From: Codonopsis lanceolata
Lineage: Eukaryota; Streptophyta; Magnoliopsida; Asterales; Campanulaceae
Assembly (NCBI GenBank): GCA_013146195.2
Contig: CM028377.1
Location: 67,119,501-67,183,500 of the forward strand
Direction: 5' to 3'
DNA length: 64,000 nt
The notes beneath the pieces are model-generated. The model did not search any database, had not been told where the DNA came from, and saw only the letters and a program-made list of their open reading frames with translations. Every line of letters begins with the position of its first letter. Positions within the stretch are counted from its first letter, which is position 1. Shown here in pieces: positions 46,849 through 58,000 of this stretch. The translations under genes were made by a program, and so were the position numbers.

Positions 46849-47231
46849 TTAATCTCGTGAAATCTCGCACGCCATCACCTGATAGTCTGCCGCAGAACGA
46901 GGTATTTCCCTGTGTACCGATACCTATTTGGGGCCGACGGCTCTCTCACCTGTGAAGGAGGCCGAGGAGGCACCACCGAGCTACTTGAAAGATCGGATGC
47001 CGACGATTCACCCGCCGCCCATATATAAAGAGTCCACCATAATAGAAACCATCAATATTCGGCAATGGCCGAACATCAAAGTAGCAAAATAATGACCTCC
47101 GCATCTCCCAAGGAAGGAAGTGCGCCGAACTAGGACTCGAGCTAATAATTCACTCCAAAGACTTTTCCCTATCATCACAACCATCGCCCTCTACGATCCA
47201 CCCTCGCGAAAAAATGAGAAGGCCTGTGCAC

Positions 47232-47275
<44 letters not shown>

Positions 47276-47469
47276 ATAAAAAAATGTGTATATGTTGTCA
47301 AAAAAAATATGTGTGCCAAAAAGGAAAAAGGTAAAAGCAGGTAAAAAAGGCATGTACCTCCTCCCACGGGCAAACCCATTCGTAGTCATGAAGTCATTCC
47401 TGGCCGGCCCTATCCATGTAGGCGCATGCCGACTCAAGCCCGCCTGCCCCCCCATATAAAGGTGATCCG
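46849..47469 (-). other. Degenerate region next to mobile-domain remnant
   Basis: It probably contains the continuation of the mobile-domain protein in broken frames; I could not confirm any domain. It includes a (TA)n microsatellite at 47234-47272. Confidence 0.4.
47234..47272. repeat. (TA)n microsatellite
   Basis: About 19 uninterrupted TA units. Confidence 0.95.
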
Positions 47470-47960
47470 ATCAAAGTCCGCCAAACAAGCTGTGACGTAA
47501 ACTCGTGATGACATTCGCAGGATGTGCAAGAAAGAAAAATGTAAACGTGCGCTGGGCCGAGTTACTTAAGAAGATCATCACCAAGATCCGCCTCAGCATT
47601 GTTGAGAAGCCAACTTCGAACGCTACAGATAAAAACCTCATCCGTTGATTTGAAACGTGGCTCAAAACCCAGGAGGTCCACAACCTCCTCCCTACGATGA
47701 CGGAGAGTGAAATCAAGGGCCAGGGTCTCCCCTATGCTGGTGGGAATTCCCGTAATCGCGGCAAAGTCGCACGGGGTCATGGTTGCCTCCCCCCAGCTGA
47801 AATGGAAAGTATGGGTGGTGTCCCAAAGAAGTCCCCGAGCACATCAAAATGGGCGATAGCCGTGAAGTGGGTGAAGGAATGCATGAAGACGCCGAAACCG
47901 CACTCCTCACCAATAACTCGCCGCCTCGGCTAACATGGCATAGATTCAATGACATTGGCA
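47470..47960 (-). pseudogene. Plant mobile domain (aminotransferase-like) remnant
   Basis: Members include MAIN/MAIL-type proteins and many transposon-carried copies. Seen on the minus strand: WDTTHTFHFSWGEATMTPCD, then FAAITGIPTSIGETLALDF. The (T)HTFHxxWGExTxTxxD...TGIP pattern is the hallmark of this domain. Then come EVVDLLGFEP and VRSWLL. After a frameshift there is RTFTFFFLAHPANVITS, and then YMGGQAGLS in place of the usual Y.WGGA.L motif. Flanking sequence is too decayed to show whether it was part of a gypsy element, as the related protein at 6335-7685 is. Confidence 0.65.
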
Positions 47961-48106
47961 CAAGATACCCGCGCCTCGAATTCCCGCGACCGAAAAGAAG
48001 AAGAAGAGGAAAAAGGTAAGTCCTCTACCCTCATTTTCTCTCATAGACTTTTAAATAAGCAAAAATAAATAAATGATGAACATATTGCATACCTTATACT
48101 TCATTA

Positions 48107-48188
<82 letters not shown>

Positions 48189-50255
48189 AAATAATAAAAT
48201 AAAATAAAAATAAATTATTTTTAGCATAAAGAAAAAATCTTGTTATAATGAAAGAAAATAAATAATTCTTTAAAGTTAACACATACCATTTTCATACATG
48301 TACATAAATTTACATGAGAATAAACATCATTCTTTTACGCGAAAAATAAAATAAAAACATGGGAATCTACATGCTGTATATACATACCTTATTCTTTTAC
48401 AAAGAAAATGAATAAATAAATAATAATATATTTGAAAAATGAAATAAATAATAAAATAATTTTTATGTGTAATTTATTTTGCATGTAAATAATTAATTTT
48501 GCATCTTAAACATCATAAGAATGCATATTAAGACTGCATTTACCATGTGTATAATAAAATATGAAAATATTCATGCATCATCTTATAATTGTCCTGCATT
48601 GCATCTGCATCAAGTAGAATAATTCATGCATCCATTATGTGCATTTCATTTGTCTAATAAGCTGCCATAGGGGTACGCTAAAAAGAAGATAAAGTGCCGC
48701 CAATCATCAAAATAAATATCTTTGTGGCATTTACTATGTTCCTGAAGCAGTTGCATGCTTGAAAAATGAATATAATGGCATGAAAAATATCTGTTTTGCC
48801 CTATTTTTATCCGAAAATATGCCCGAAAATGCGTTTCGGAAAATTTTAAATTGTATCCCGAAAAGACCGTTACGCAATTCTATTGCATGCAAAAATATGT
48901 TTTAGTGTAAAACATGCATCATATAGCCTCATTTGCATTTAGATTATAAATCATGCATATTAGGGTCAAATAGTGACCACTAGTTCAAATCATGCATCGC
49001 AAAAATAAATCATAGAAATTTCATGCATTATCACTTAATTACATCATCTAGACATAAATAGGACATGCATATGCATTACTAATAAAGTCAGGAGTGTTCC
49101 AAAAGTTCCAAACAGTGCAGAAATTTAGCAGATCTGAAATATAGCCAGGAAGATCTCGGAAAAAGAAAAGATCTTACAGTGGTGGGAGGAAGATTGGACA
49201 CGTGAGTGTTCTGATCTCGTAAAATGTTGCCCCAGTCATTATTAGAGTACCCGATAGTTGAGTTTATTCCCGACTGCGGAGGCTCTCTCCTCCTCTCGCC
49301 GATCCTCGGGTGCATGGGTGCCTTCCCCTTCCTAGATCGTGAAGAAGATGCCGTCTGCTAAGTAAAACACTGAAATTGACGGAAGAAAATCGAGAAAATG
49401 AGCGAAAATAAAGAAAATAAAAAAAAAAGGGAACGAACAGCAGCAACAATGGCGGAAGGAAAAAAGAAAGGAAAGAAGGAAGAAAAGAAAGAAAAGCAGT
49501 AAGCTTCTCTCCCTCACTCCCGTCCATAATAAAGAGAGGAAAAGGGAATTTTTCCCTTTCCCCCTCCAAAGTTTGAAGCTGCGACACTTTGGTCCTCAGA
49601 TTTCAAAGTTTCCAAAATGGTCCTTAGCCTAATGAAGAGTTAACAAAGTTAATCTTGTTAACCAAAATTAATGACCATTCACCAGAGAACAAAGAAAATA
49701 ATATCCTCAGCGGATCACAAAAAAAAAAAAAAAAAGAAAGAAAGAAGACAGAAAGAAAGAAAGAAAGAAAAAAGAAAAAAAAGAATAATAAATTTCAAAG
49801 AAGAGTGGAAAATGCCAAGATCACGAATCCGCTGGCCCACCCCAAGAAAGGTAAGTCGCAAGATTCTTACCCCGACTTTAGAATAATTTCCTTTAAGGAA
49901 AGTTTATTTTGTTTTTCAAAATAAAAAAAAACTCTTTTCAATGAGTTTTGATTTCAAAAAAAAGAGGAATATTTCAAAAATTCAAAAAAAGAGGAATATT
50001 TCAAAATACAAAAAAAAAAAAAGAGGAGTTTTTGAAAAAAAAAACATAGAGAGCGAGAAAAAAGGGTAGGAAAAAGAATGTTTTCCACTTCACAATTTTC
50101 GAAAATACTTGAAGAAAGTTTGCTTTTTGCGTTTCACACGGATCTTTATCTGGCCGAGTGCGCTCGTTATGTTTGGAAAAAGGCACACGCCTGCAGGACA
50201 TCAACTTTGAAAATTCTTTTTAACATCTTTCAACGACAAGGTCTTAACCGTTAAA
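47961..50255. repeat. AT-rich intergenic zone with simple repeats
   Basis: It contains a 78-bp (AT)n run at 48109-48186, AAATAAAATAA-rich stretches and a purine-only tract of A and GAAA repeats at 49717-49786. Several AAAAAGAGGAATATTTC copies lie near 49960-50000. Open frames here are low-complexity (poly Phe/Leu or poly Lys) and not credible genes. Confidence 0.6.
48109..48186. repeat. (AT)n microsatellite
   Basis: About 39 uninterrupted AT units. Confidence 0.97.
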
Positions 50256-52556
50256 TGTGGTTGCAAAAACATTCAAATATTCATACCATACCTCGACACT
50301 GTTTCGACAAGCTCTCGATCGTTGGATTTTTAAAAACACAAAAATCTTTTTTCCTCGTTGTGTTCTCGATCGGCTTGACCAAGAACATGACATCCACACT
50401 TGGTTGTAGTTTAGGTTTTTGGCCCGAACTACGTTTGGTCTCGATTTCCTTTAATACGAAATTTTACATTAGTAGGTCCAACCATCGAGCACTTTAAAAT
50501 TCATAACCGCTAAAAACTACGATAACCTTTTATAACCGACTAAAAATGTCTAGGTTATGGAGTTTGATAGCATGATAACCGTGGCATTATAATCGCTACC
50601 AATTGCATTCTCCTCTTTTAAATGAACGAAATTGAGAGTCTATTGTTTATCAACTATGTTCGCCCACTCGCAGCCTTGGTTACCCGTAGACTCCATCGCT
50701 TGAGGGCTCAGACACCCCAATTTCGTACTCGGTATGTAACCGACATAAAATATCAAGAACTGTCAAAACTTAACAAATGACAAGTTCTGAGGAGTTAAAA
50801 ATGCGAAGGCAAAGCAGATGCGAAACAGTGAACCGCGGAGGGTGAAAATGCGAAAAAATAAACTTGAATAGTAAGGAGGGTGCCGCACCAAGGCCCTTGG
50901 TGCCACCACATGGAGCTGCTGGTGCCGCACCAAGGGATCCCTTGCCCGCACCAGGGGTTTTCCTGTTGCTTGTCTCAGAGAATAAATTGTACAAGTCTTG
51001 AAGCTCATGGTACAACTCATTGAAGCAGCTTGAACAAACCCAAGAATTCCAGCCGAGTCCCTGGTTCTCAACTATAAATGGGAGGCCTCGGCTCTTCATT
51101 TCAGTTGTTCAGTCTCCGCGATAAAAATCGCAACGAAGCTCTATCTTTCCGTTCCTTCGATAATATTAGTACGAGAGGTGTGAGATAGGTGAGTGGAAGC
51201 CCCTAAAGTCTCCAAACCCCGTCCAAACTCCGCCAAAATAAATATCCATAGGTTATAAGTGATCCCTAACCTAGTTGTTAGGCATCCACCTCACTTCCCC
51301 GGCCCAAAAATCTCAAAGTAAGCCGTTACTCTGCCCGAGTAACAAGCCGAAAAACCAGAAAACTAAGCCGTTATTCCGCCAAACTAAAAAGGCCAAAACC
51401 TACCAAAATAAGCTGTCACTCTGCCCGAGTTGACCAGCCCAAAGTCTCAAAAATAAGCAGTCACTCTGCCCAAATTAAAACAACAACCACACAACAAACA
51501 ACAAAAAAAGACTCCCTCTCCCTGAAGGACAGAGCGAGCACACCACCGCTCTAAAAGGTAAAGCCTTTAAGTGCGTTATTTATTTTATTTACTTTTCCGT
51601 CTTTTTATTATTTTTAAAAGTTGTTATTTAAATCCGGCACAATGTAGCCAATATAAGCCGTTGTGCTGCCCGGATTAGAATAGGAAATATTATGTAAAAG
51701 AGCCGTTATAATGGCCAAATATTCTTAAATATGTCTGTAATTATTGTAAGGAAATGGCTGCAATGCCGTAAATAATGTAGCCACGGATGTATCTGTTTTA
51801 ATTTCCTGTCTTTTAATACTTTATTTATTTGCTAAATAAATATAACAATAAGCATACTCCAGCCAAAAACCACTTTTGAGACCGAAAGGGCGAGTTGGGT
51901 GCCTAGCACCTTCCCAACTCGTAACTTAGCCTCCGAACCCGTTTTCTTTTTCTCTGGTTTATTTTTATTTTCTTTGGTTTTGCTTTATTTGCCTTAAAAT
52001 AAAGATGGCGACTCTAAAACTTTCAGATCCAGTGGGGCCTCGCAACATTCCTTCTTTGCACTTTCCCGTTCTCCCCTAAAAAAGGTAGAAATGGGAATGG
52101 AAGGGTGATGTATTCCCATATCCTGGTATCCCCTAAAAAAGGGATAACTTGATGCGGGAAACCTAAAGCTCCCATAGTGATCTGAACGGGCCATAAGACT
52201 ATTTTTAATAAAATCCATAGTGGGGGCGTCGCAATATCCTTTTTTGCACTTTTCCGTTTTCCCTAAAAAGGAAAATGGAAATGAAAGGGTAATGCATTCA
52301 CATATCCCGTATCCCCTAAAAAGGGATAACTTGATGCGGGAAACCATAAGTTCCCATATTGGATACAAAATCCACTAAAGGCAACCGAGGCACATTCAAG
52401 CGTGCTAAAATAGACAGCACTCCTCTCGCACTTTTGATTTCGTCTTCCCCTAAACAAGGGAGGGTGGAACGAGAGCAGTGGTGTCCCGCATCCGAACGTA
52501 CGCGCATCCCTATCCAAGGGCGCACGGGGCACGGGTCGCACCCCGGGAACCTCATA
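50256..52556 (+). repeat. Tat-lineage LTR, plus orientation (2.30 kb)
   Basis: It starts TGTGGTTGCAAAAAC and ends CCTCATA. It is the inverted counterpart of the LTR at 5738-3448. It has a TATAAAT box at 51073-51079 and the same GGGCAGAGT(A/G)AC motif series (51320-51480) and CCCCTAAAAAAGGG hairpins (52070-52330). The sequence before it is not purine-rich and the sequence after it is not a primer site. It therefore has neither internal flank of an intact element. No target duplication was found around it, so it is likely a remnant fused to the Tekay scrap that follows. Confidence 0.85.
51073..51079 (+). promoter_or_regulatory. TATA box of Tat LTR
   Basis: CTATAAATGGGAGG, the positional equivalent of the box at 4927-4920. 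Confidence 0.65.
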
Positions 52557-52574
52557 TCAGGTTGGTTCTTTGTT

Positions 52575-52872
52575 GAAACGCCGGCATGGAGTGTCAAAGG
52601 TTTGTTCAGTGTCTACAATGTTGCGGCACGCGAGTGTTGTTTTTTCCCCTTTGGGAGATAATGTTTCTCTTGGGTTTCATTTGGTTAACGCTTCCGCATC
52701 TTCGATTTTTTGTCAACCCGTATCTTAGCACGACTTTATGTTTGTGTTTAGAGCTTGTTAGCTCGACCGTTCAACTTACACTATTGTTTAACAAGTGTTT
52801 GTCCTCTTCTTATGTTAGTTCCAGCGGCACTACCTTGGGATTTTGTGTTGAAATCTAGGTCAGGTCGTTACA
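52575..52872 (+). repeat. 3' end of a Tekay-like LTR, plus orientation
   Basis: It ends TTGGGATTTTGTGTTGAAAT then CTAGGTCAGGTCGTTACA. This matches the reverse complement of the LTR start at 15718 (TTGGGAT..CGTCTTGGGATC, GGGTCGGGTCGCCACA). Upstream ACAATGTTGCGGCACGCGAG and GAGCTTGTTAGCTCG are also shared with that LTR (about 15930-15955 and 15880-15895). The 5' part is missing; the scrap abuts the Tat LTR. Confidence 0.7.
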
Positions 52873-54131
52873 CCAGGAGCCCCTGTATCTGTATTCATAA
52901 ATATTTGTTCGTCTTCGGCAGCCATTCTACCCAAATCTATATCTAAACTGATCTTTGTCCCTGAACTCAAATTTGTATTCCTTGAACTGTCCTTTGTTTT
53001 TGAATCCAAATCTCTTATCAAACGACTAGTTCTATCTCTTCCTTTCCAGATCTGGGCCAGGTTTCTGAGAGACAAGGTTGAAGGTATCGGAAGACAAGGT
53101 TCCAGGAATTTTTTTTATTTAAGAACAGTGTGCTTTTATAATTAACTTTATTTATTTTTCCCTTAAAATTGATCGGACAAGCACATGCTTTGTTTTGACA
53201 TTCTGGGACTTTTCCTGGAATAATTGATTCTTTCTCCAGAGTATAGAACCTTCATATTCCACCTGACTTTCGACTTCCCAAGATTTGACATATCTTAGGC
53301 GAAGGGCCTATACTCTTTTCAGGATCCATCATTCAAATTGTCTAGGAAAATACCATCAAAATTATTAATCAGCCCCTTGTGCATATATCTCTATTCATTT
53401 ACATATATTCTTGCACCAGAGATTGGTCATTAATTTCGAGATATAAAAATATCGGTCCATGAAATGTCCTAAAAAACATATATGTTTTTAATGTTGGCTG
53501 ATGCAGGACTAGGATGGCTTCACCAAGTTGGCCCTTCTGTAAGGGGTGCAGGATGTGATAATTTCGGCCTAAGTTTTCTGTAGCCTCTCTTTCGAGATCA
53601 TGGATACCCGGGCGTGTTTATCGGGTTCAAGGGTAGCAGTTGGAATATCTCTACATGAGTGCGCGTGTGTGCGTTAGCTAAAAAGCATTAAAGTTTATTT
53701 TTCTTTTGCAGATATAAAACACTAATAAAGTAATAAATTATGGCCCGTCTTTTTGTTCATTTGTTGATTTTCTCGGATAATTAGTTTGAATCCCCGAAAG
53801 GACGAGCGAGCAAGCGTGACGGTCATTCAGATCAATAAATAGAAAGAAAAATGGGGAAACTATATGTTCCTATTAATTATATTTGGTCATAATCCTCAAA
53901 ATAAAAATGACCGAATAAAGAATATTTGCATTTCCAACATGATATAATAATAGATAAACATAATATTGCTCCCGCTTTCTTTCTTTTTTTTCTTTTTCGG
54001 GTTGGACTGGTACCAAAATGAAGTTGCTGCAAGATTTCAGATCACACACGCACATGTATACACATATATATAAATGCAATATTTAAACTGTAAAGTAAAT
54101 AAAAACGAACATATTTAGCAAAAAATACAAA

Positions 54132-54209
<78 letters not shown>

Positions 54210-54262
54210 CAAAATGAGTCTAGCCCTCAATTTTTTATTTTAATAAAAAAAATAAAAAACAA
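52873..54262 (-). other. Tat element D: leader and first gag codons
   Basis: Minus strand. The ATG at 52925-52923 opens a frame MAAEDEQIFMNTDTGAPG cut by the Tekay LTR at 52872/52873. The 1.34 kb upstream aligns with the leader of Tat A (3429-2060). It carries a (TA)n microsatellite at 54136-54208. This is the 5' end of a Tat element inserted in the same orientation as element A. Confidence 0.7.
54136..54208. repeat. (TA)n microsatellite
   Basis: About 36 TA units inside the Tat leader. The matching place in Tat A (about 3188-3207) has only a short run. Confidence 0.95.
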
Positions 54263-54283
54263 TGTCCCCAACAGAGTCACCAC
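54263..54283 (-). other. Primer-binding site of Tat element D
   Basis: GTGGTGACTCTGTTGGGGAC directly after CTCACA on the minus strand. It is better preserved than in Tat A. Confidence 0.65.
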
Positions 54284-54450
54284 TGTGAGTGCCTCATTAC
54301 GAACTTTTCCCCGTTACTGAAAAGCGGGTGGTTTCAAAACTTCGAGCGCGTGGAATAAGCATGGCCTCATTTTGTGGACTCAAAAATATTAGCAGAGTTG
54401 TCATCTCTATTTTATGGTTAAAAAGAGAAAAACCAAATATTCCATAACCT
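54284..54450 (-). repeat. LTR 3' fragment of Tat element D
   Basis: About 165 bp ending CTCACA on the minus strand. It holds a block (54395-54445) similar to 3975-4025 of the Tat A LTR (...TTTTATTTT/TATTTTAT and GTTTTGC/GTTTTTC). It is truncated by the next element. Confidence 0.5.
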
Positions 54451-54460
54451 GGCTCTGATA

Positions 54461-54473
54461 CCAAAACTGTCAC
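54461..54473 (-). other. Primer-binding site of the 54478-56574 LTR
   Basis: On the minus strand the LTR end GGGGCGTGACA is followed by GTTTTGGTATCAGAGCC, an initiator-Met tRNA site. Confidence 0.8.
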
Positions 54474-54477
54474 GCCC

Positions 54478-56574
54478 CAAATCAGCCCCTATGTGGGACT
54501 CAACTTAGAACGTGATCAACCAATTGTTTTCACAGTTAAACCCTGTCATTAAAACTAAAGAAAGAATGTTTTGGAAAACACAAGATTGTATATATAAGTC
54601 TCCCAAAGACTAACAAAAGGTTACAAAAGTTACTAGTTCCTAATGTTTACAAAACAAAGGAAGACTACAAGTCTTCCGACACAGCAGAATAAGTAGCGCA
54701 GCTACAACCATTATAAACCAAGAATGCTACCCCAAAAGAATTACAACCTCTAGCACTCCGGCTTTGCACTCTTGCTCACGCTTATCTCCCTGCCTGTCTG
54801 TGATCTAAGGAAAACAAATAATAAAGGGTGAGTCGAAACTCAGTAGGGTTCAACTATACTTATGTATGATATGTGTGAATGCATCATAAAGAAATGCCAT
54901 GATGCTAAACAAATCATATCATAACTAAGCAAGTATTTCGATCACATGTTATTCATTTAGGGTCTGGGCCAAGACAAGTAGTATACAGAGGTCGAGAATC
55001 ATCTCCGACCTGCCGCTTTAATCCAACAACAATCTCATTGTTGATCATGAAGCATATCAAACATGTTGTTATTTTCCCGGGATATGTTAACATGGACTAG
55101 GTCCCTACAACCCTAGCAACCCGTGTGAACTACTCACAACATAATCAGTGAAGTGTCATCCTTCATTATGGCCGTAATGGAGGGGTTGGTCAAGAATAGA
55201 ACTTCGCTGCTAACTCTCCTTGCATCTCCGACCCAGGATAATCAGAGGAACGTTCTAAACCCCCATAACATGTTGTTCAAACTACTTGTTTTTCACACTC
55301 TTGTTATTGTTCCAATCAAACATCATTTGGTGTTATGTCCACATCTTTTTCATACTCAAAGTCATGGAATTGTCAAGTTCTTCATAGTACCACTTAGTGC
55401 CAAGCAAGAGTGGGAATGAGTTATAAAGTAAACCCATTGATACTCCACTAATACAATGCAACATAGCTCATGTTGTTCATACCAATACAAGGTTCAAACC
55501 ATAGTCTTCATATAATTGCACAACATAGCAATACATGCTCCATACTTCATGAACTACAAGCTTCTACCAAGTCTACAAGGATTTAAACACCAAATTCACA
55601 ACTTACTACATATAATTAATCAACTAATCATCTTCGAAGGATTCAAGTCTTATACATAAGAGTTTCATCATGGAATTCATCACGATATTCATCAATATAG
55701 CTCAATTAGATGGAATTAATGAACAAACATAAGCAAGTAAATCCACCTACCTCTTGTAGATCTTAAACACAAATGGTTTCAGAATATTTTTGGTTCAAAA
55801 CACTCCCCTTGATGAGCTCTACAACTTTAATGAAGATGGTATTGGCAAAGGATGAGTTTTAGGCCTTCAATTCCAAGAAATTTATTCAAAAACCATATGT
55901 CTTTGCTCTCTCCCTCTTTGAGTACGAAAATGGTGAAGTTAGGAGGTTGAAGAGGTGTGTCTTGGCTTTATTCAGCTGAAGATAAAGATGGGAAGGGTCC
56001 CCCCACAAAGAATGATGTGTCACAATCTCTTTGGTTGACATTAATCCAAGATTAAGCTAAGTAATCTTGATTAACACTAATTAATCATACTTATGACACC
56101 TTAATCGTGATTAATCTAATTAATTATACTTAACCCTAACTAATCATGATTAGTTAAATTGATCTTAGCTATTCAACGAATTCCAGTAGATTTCGCACCC
56201 AGGGTTGGAAATATTTCGCACCCACGAAATATTTTGCACCTGCAAAACTTAAGTAACTATATTGGCAAATTTGATACAATAACAATCGCACCTAGGGTGG
56301 GAAATATTTTACACCTACTAAAGTAAAATTTTAAAACAACTACAATTCCAGAACAGATTACACCCAGGGTGGGAAATATTTCGCACCCAGAGCTGTTTTG
56401 GAGTTTTATTCCAACATTGACAAATTCACAACAAGCCATATTAGGGTATCAACATCCCCCTATTCAACTTGGAATTCAAAACACATACATGTAATTCAAT
56501 CAATTAACACACATTAACAATTTATTATCATGCTATTAAGGTTAAGATGCATTTCAAAACCCTTGGGTGTTACA
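54478..56574 (-). repeat. LTR of a minus-strand retrotransposon, body deleted
   Basis: In plus-strand reading it runs TGTCACGCCCC to TGGGTGTTACA. A primer site shows it is a 5' LTR, yet fewer than 30 bp of internal sequence remain before Tat D LTR sequence begins. The rest of the element is gone. The U3 part (56191-56390) has three copies of a CACCCAGGGTGGGAAATATT block. Lineage is not certain; the ends resemble chromovirus LTRs. The open frames inside are not convincing. Confidence 0.75.
56191..56390. repeat. Three U3 repeats with CCCAGGGTGGGAAATATTTC
   Basis: Copies at 56191-56248, 56286-56318 and 56358-56390, each pairing CGCACCC or ACACC(T/C) with GGGAAATATTT. They are placed where upstream promoter elements would be. 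Confidence 0.7.
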
Positions 56575-56819
56575 CCAAGCATCGTCCTTTCTCTCTCTCT
56601 TACCTTCGCTCAATTGGATTGGAAGGCTTTCAAACCTTTTCATTTACTCCATAACTCTGCAGCAAATAGCACAACTCTTCATCAGCCCAAGCTCAAGGAA
56701 AACTAAATCTTCAAATGGAGGACACATTTTTGCAGTAGAAGTCTCACCTCAAATGGTTGAAAGAAGGGCTTGGAAAAGGTGAAAATAGCAATGCAATAGC
56801 TCTAGTGAAAGTAATAGCA
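56575..56819. other. Unassigned sequence beside hAT element
   Basis: No domain recognised. On the minus strand TTTCAACCATTTGAG is followed by a good donor GTGAGAC (56762-56741). The word resembles the ferritin FQPFE codons further up, but this may be chance. Confidence 0.3.
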
Positions 56820-57517
56820 TATAGAGCTATCAAAATGGGTTGGGCCCGTTGGGTTGGCCCATCCTACCACATAAAATGGTGGGTTTGGTTGGAAAAACAT
56901 GAACCCATTAGGATGTGGGTCAAACGGGTTGAGCCCACAGCAGGTCGGGCGGGTTGGCCCGCCATATACTAGCTTCAAATAAACAAGTCACAAGTTTGAA
57001 ACAATTAGCTTAAATCATTTTCACTCAAAATGTGAGATTATTTTTTATACCTAAAATATTATTAAATGATTTTGAATTCGTTCAAAAAGTGGCACTTATA
57101 GCAACTAAAGATGTCAGAATAAGGTATATTAACCGTAATATTTACAGAAAAATGATTATAAGAACATACAAAAAGAGTAATGATAAAATATTTTCTTACT
57201 TCTATTTTTTTTCTCATTTTATACTGTTAATATTAGAGAAAATTGTTAGAAAACACTATTAAAAATATAATAGTAGAAAATATAATTTTTTAATGAATTG
57301 TGACATTTTTTGTGTTATTTATGATTATTATTATTATTATTTTGATTAATTGAAAGAAAAGTTGGTGGGATTGGACCGCTTTAACCCACAACCCATGATG
57401 GGTTGGGTTGGCAATTTACCGGCCCAACCCATTTCATGAGTTGGCCCGCCCTGCTAAATGACGGGTTATAGCGAGTTGCGGGTTGGCCCACCCTGCCAAC
57501 CCACCTTGACATCTCTA
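56820..57517. mobile_element. Non-autonomous hAT-like element (698 bp)
   Basis: Ends TAGAGCTATCAAAATGGGTT and AACCCACCTTGACATCTCTA form imperfect terminal inverted repeats (about 17 of 21). An 8-bp target duplication with one mismatch flanks it: ATAGCATA (56812-56819) and ATAACATA (57518-57525). Subterminal regions are packed with GGGTTGG / GGCCC words; the middle is very AT-rich. No transposase. Confidence 0.8.
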
Positions 57518-57632
57518 ATAACATATCCTTTTCTCGTGGTCTTGCTCTTTCTTATTAGAAGCGAACAGGACTGCCACGATTACACCCTCAAACCCAATTG
57601 CAATTCAAACGTCGGTGGTTACGATTCACATT

Positions 57633-57770
57633 ACGATGCACATCAAAATATGTCAAAGTCAAAGGAACGTTGAACTTACGATGCCTACGATGTGTATCGA
57701 AATGTATCAAAGCCAAAGAAGTGTTGAACTTACGATGCCTACGATGCGCATCAAAATGTATCAAAGCCAA
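57633..57770. repeat. 54-bp tandem repeat, about 2.6 copies
   Basis: The unit is ACGATGCCT plus ACGATGTGTATCGAAATGTA and about 25 more bases ending GTTGAACTT. 54 is a multiple of three, so the repeat is open in several frames, but nothing else suggests translation. Confidence 0.85.
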
Positions 57771-57793
57771 TGCATACCCAAAGCATTAGCCGA

Positions 57794-58000
57794 CTAATTC
57801 TCAAATGGCTGAAACACCACCCATGTAAGTGTCAAATTATCATTCCCTGCTCCTGCTGAACCATAAACCACAAACCCATTTCCTTTTCTTTTCGAAAACC
57901 CACCCAAATCAAACAAAGAACAAGATGAATTATTAATGCTCGAATTCGAATAGGGTCCAAGTTGGCCCCTTTCTAGCACCAAAATCACAACTGAAACCAT
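57794..58000 (-). pseudogene. Ferritin first-exon-like fragment
   Basis: Plant ferritins are plastid iron-storage proteins. The minus-strand frame of 68 codons starts MVSVVILVLERGQLG and has LGGFSKRKGNGFVVYGSAGA, then NLTLTWVVFQPFEN and a stop. The end matches the plant ferritin extension-peptide motif (TGVVFQPFEE), and the preceding GFSxxxGxGxVV..A pattern resembles the end of a ferritin transit peptide. In ferritin genes this point is near the end of exon 1. Here no splice donor follows; an AATTAG stop replaces the expected Glu-Val. The core four-helix protein is not found downstream on the minus strand. It is either a broken gene or a captured exon. Trp for Gly in TGVVF is unusual. Confidence 0.5.

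Noticed and set aside
49264..49924. Poly-Phe/Leu (minus) and poly-Lys (plus) frames
   Set aside because: Artefacts of A/GAAA purine tracts; no conserved motif.
50045..50068. Polypurine tract implying an LTR start at 50069
   Set aside because: The length match with the other Tat LTR places the true start at 50256; the purine run is part of a general simple-repeat zone.
54136..54230. Frame of alternating Ile-Tyr on the minus strand
   Set aside because: Translation of a (TA)n microsatellite, as also at 47234-47272 and 48109-48186.
55153..55419. 88-codon plus-strand frame inside the LTR
   Set aside because: No domain; lies in U3/R of an LTR and has no conserved neighbours.
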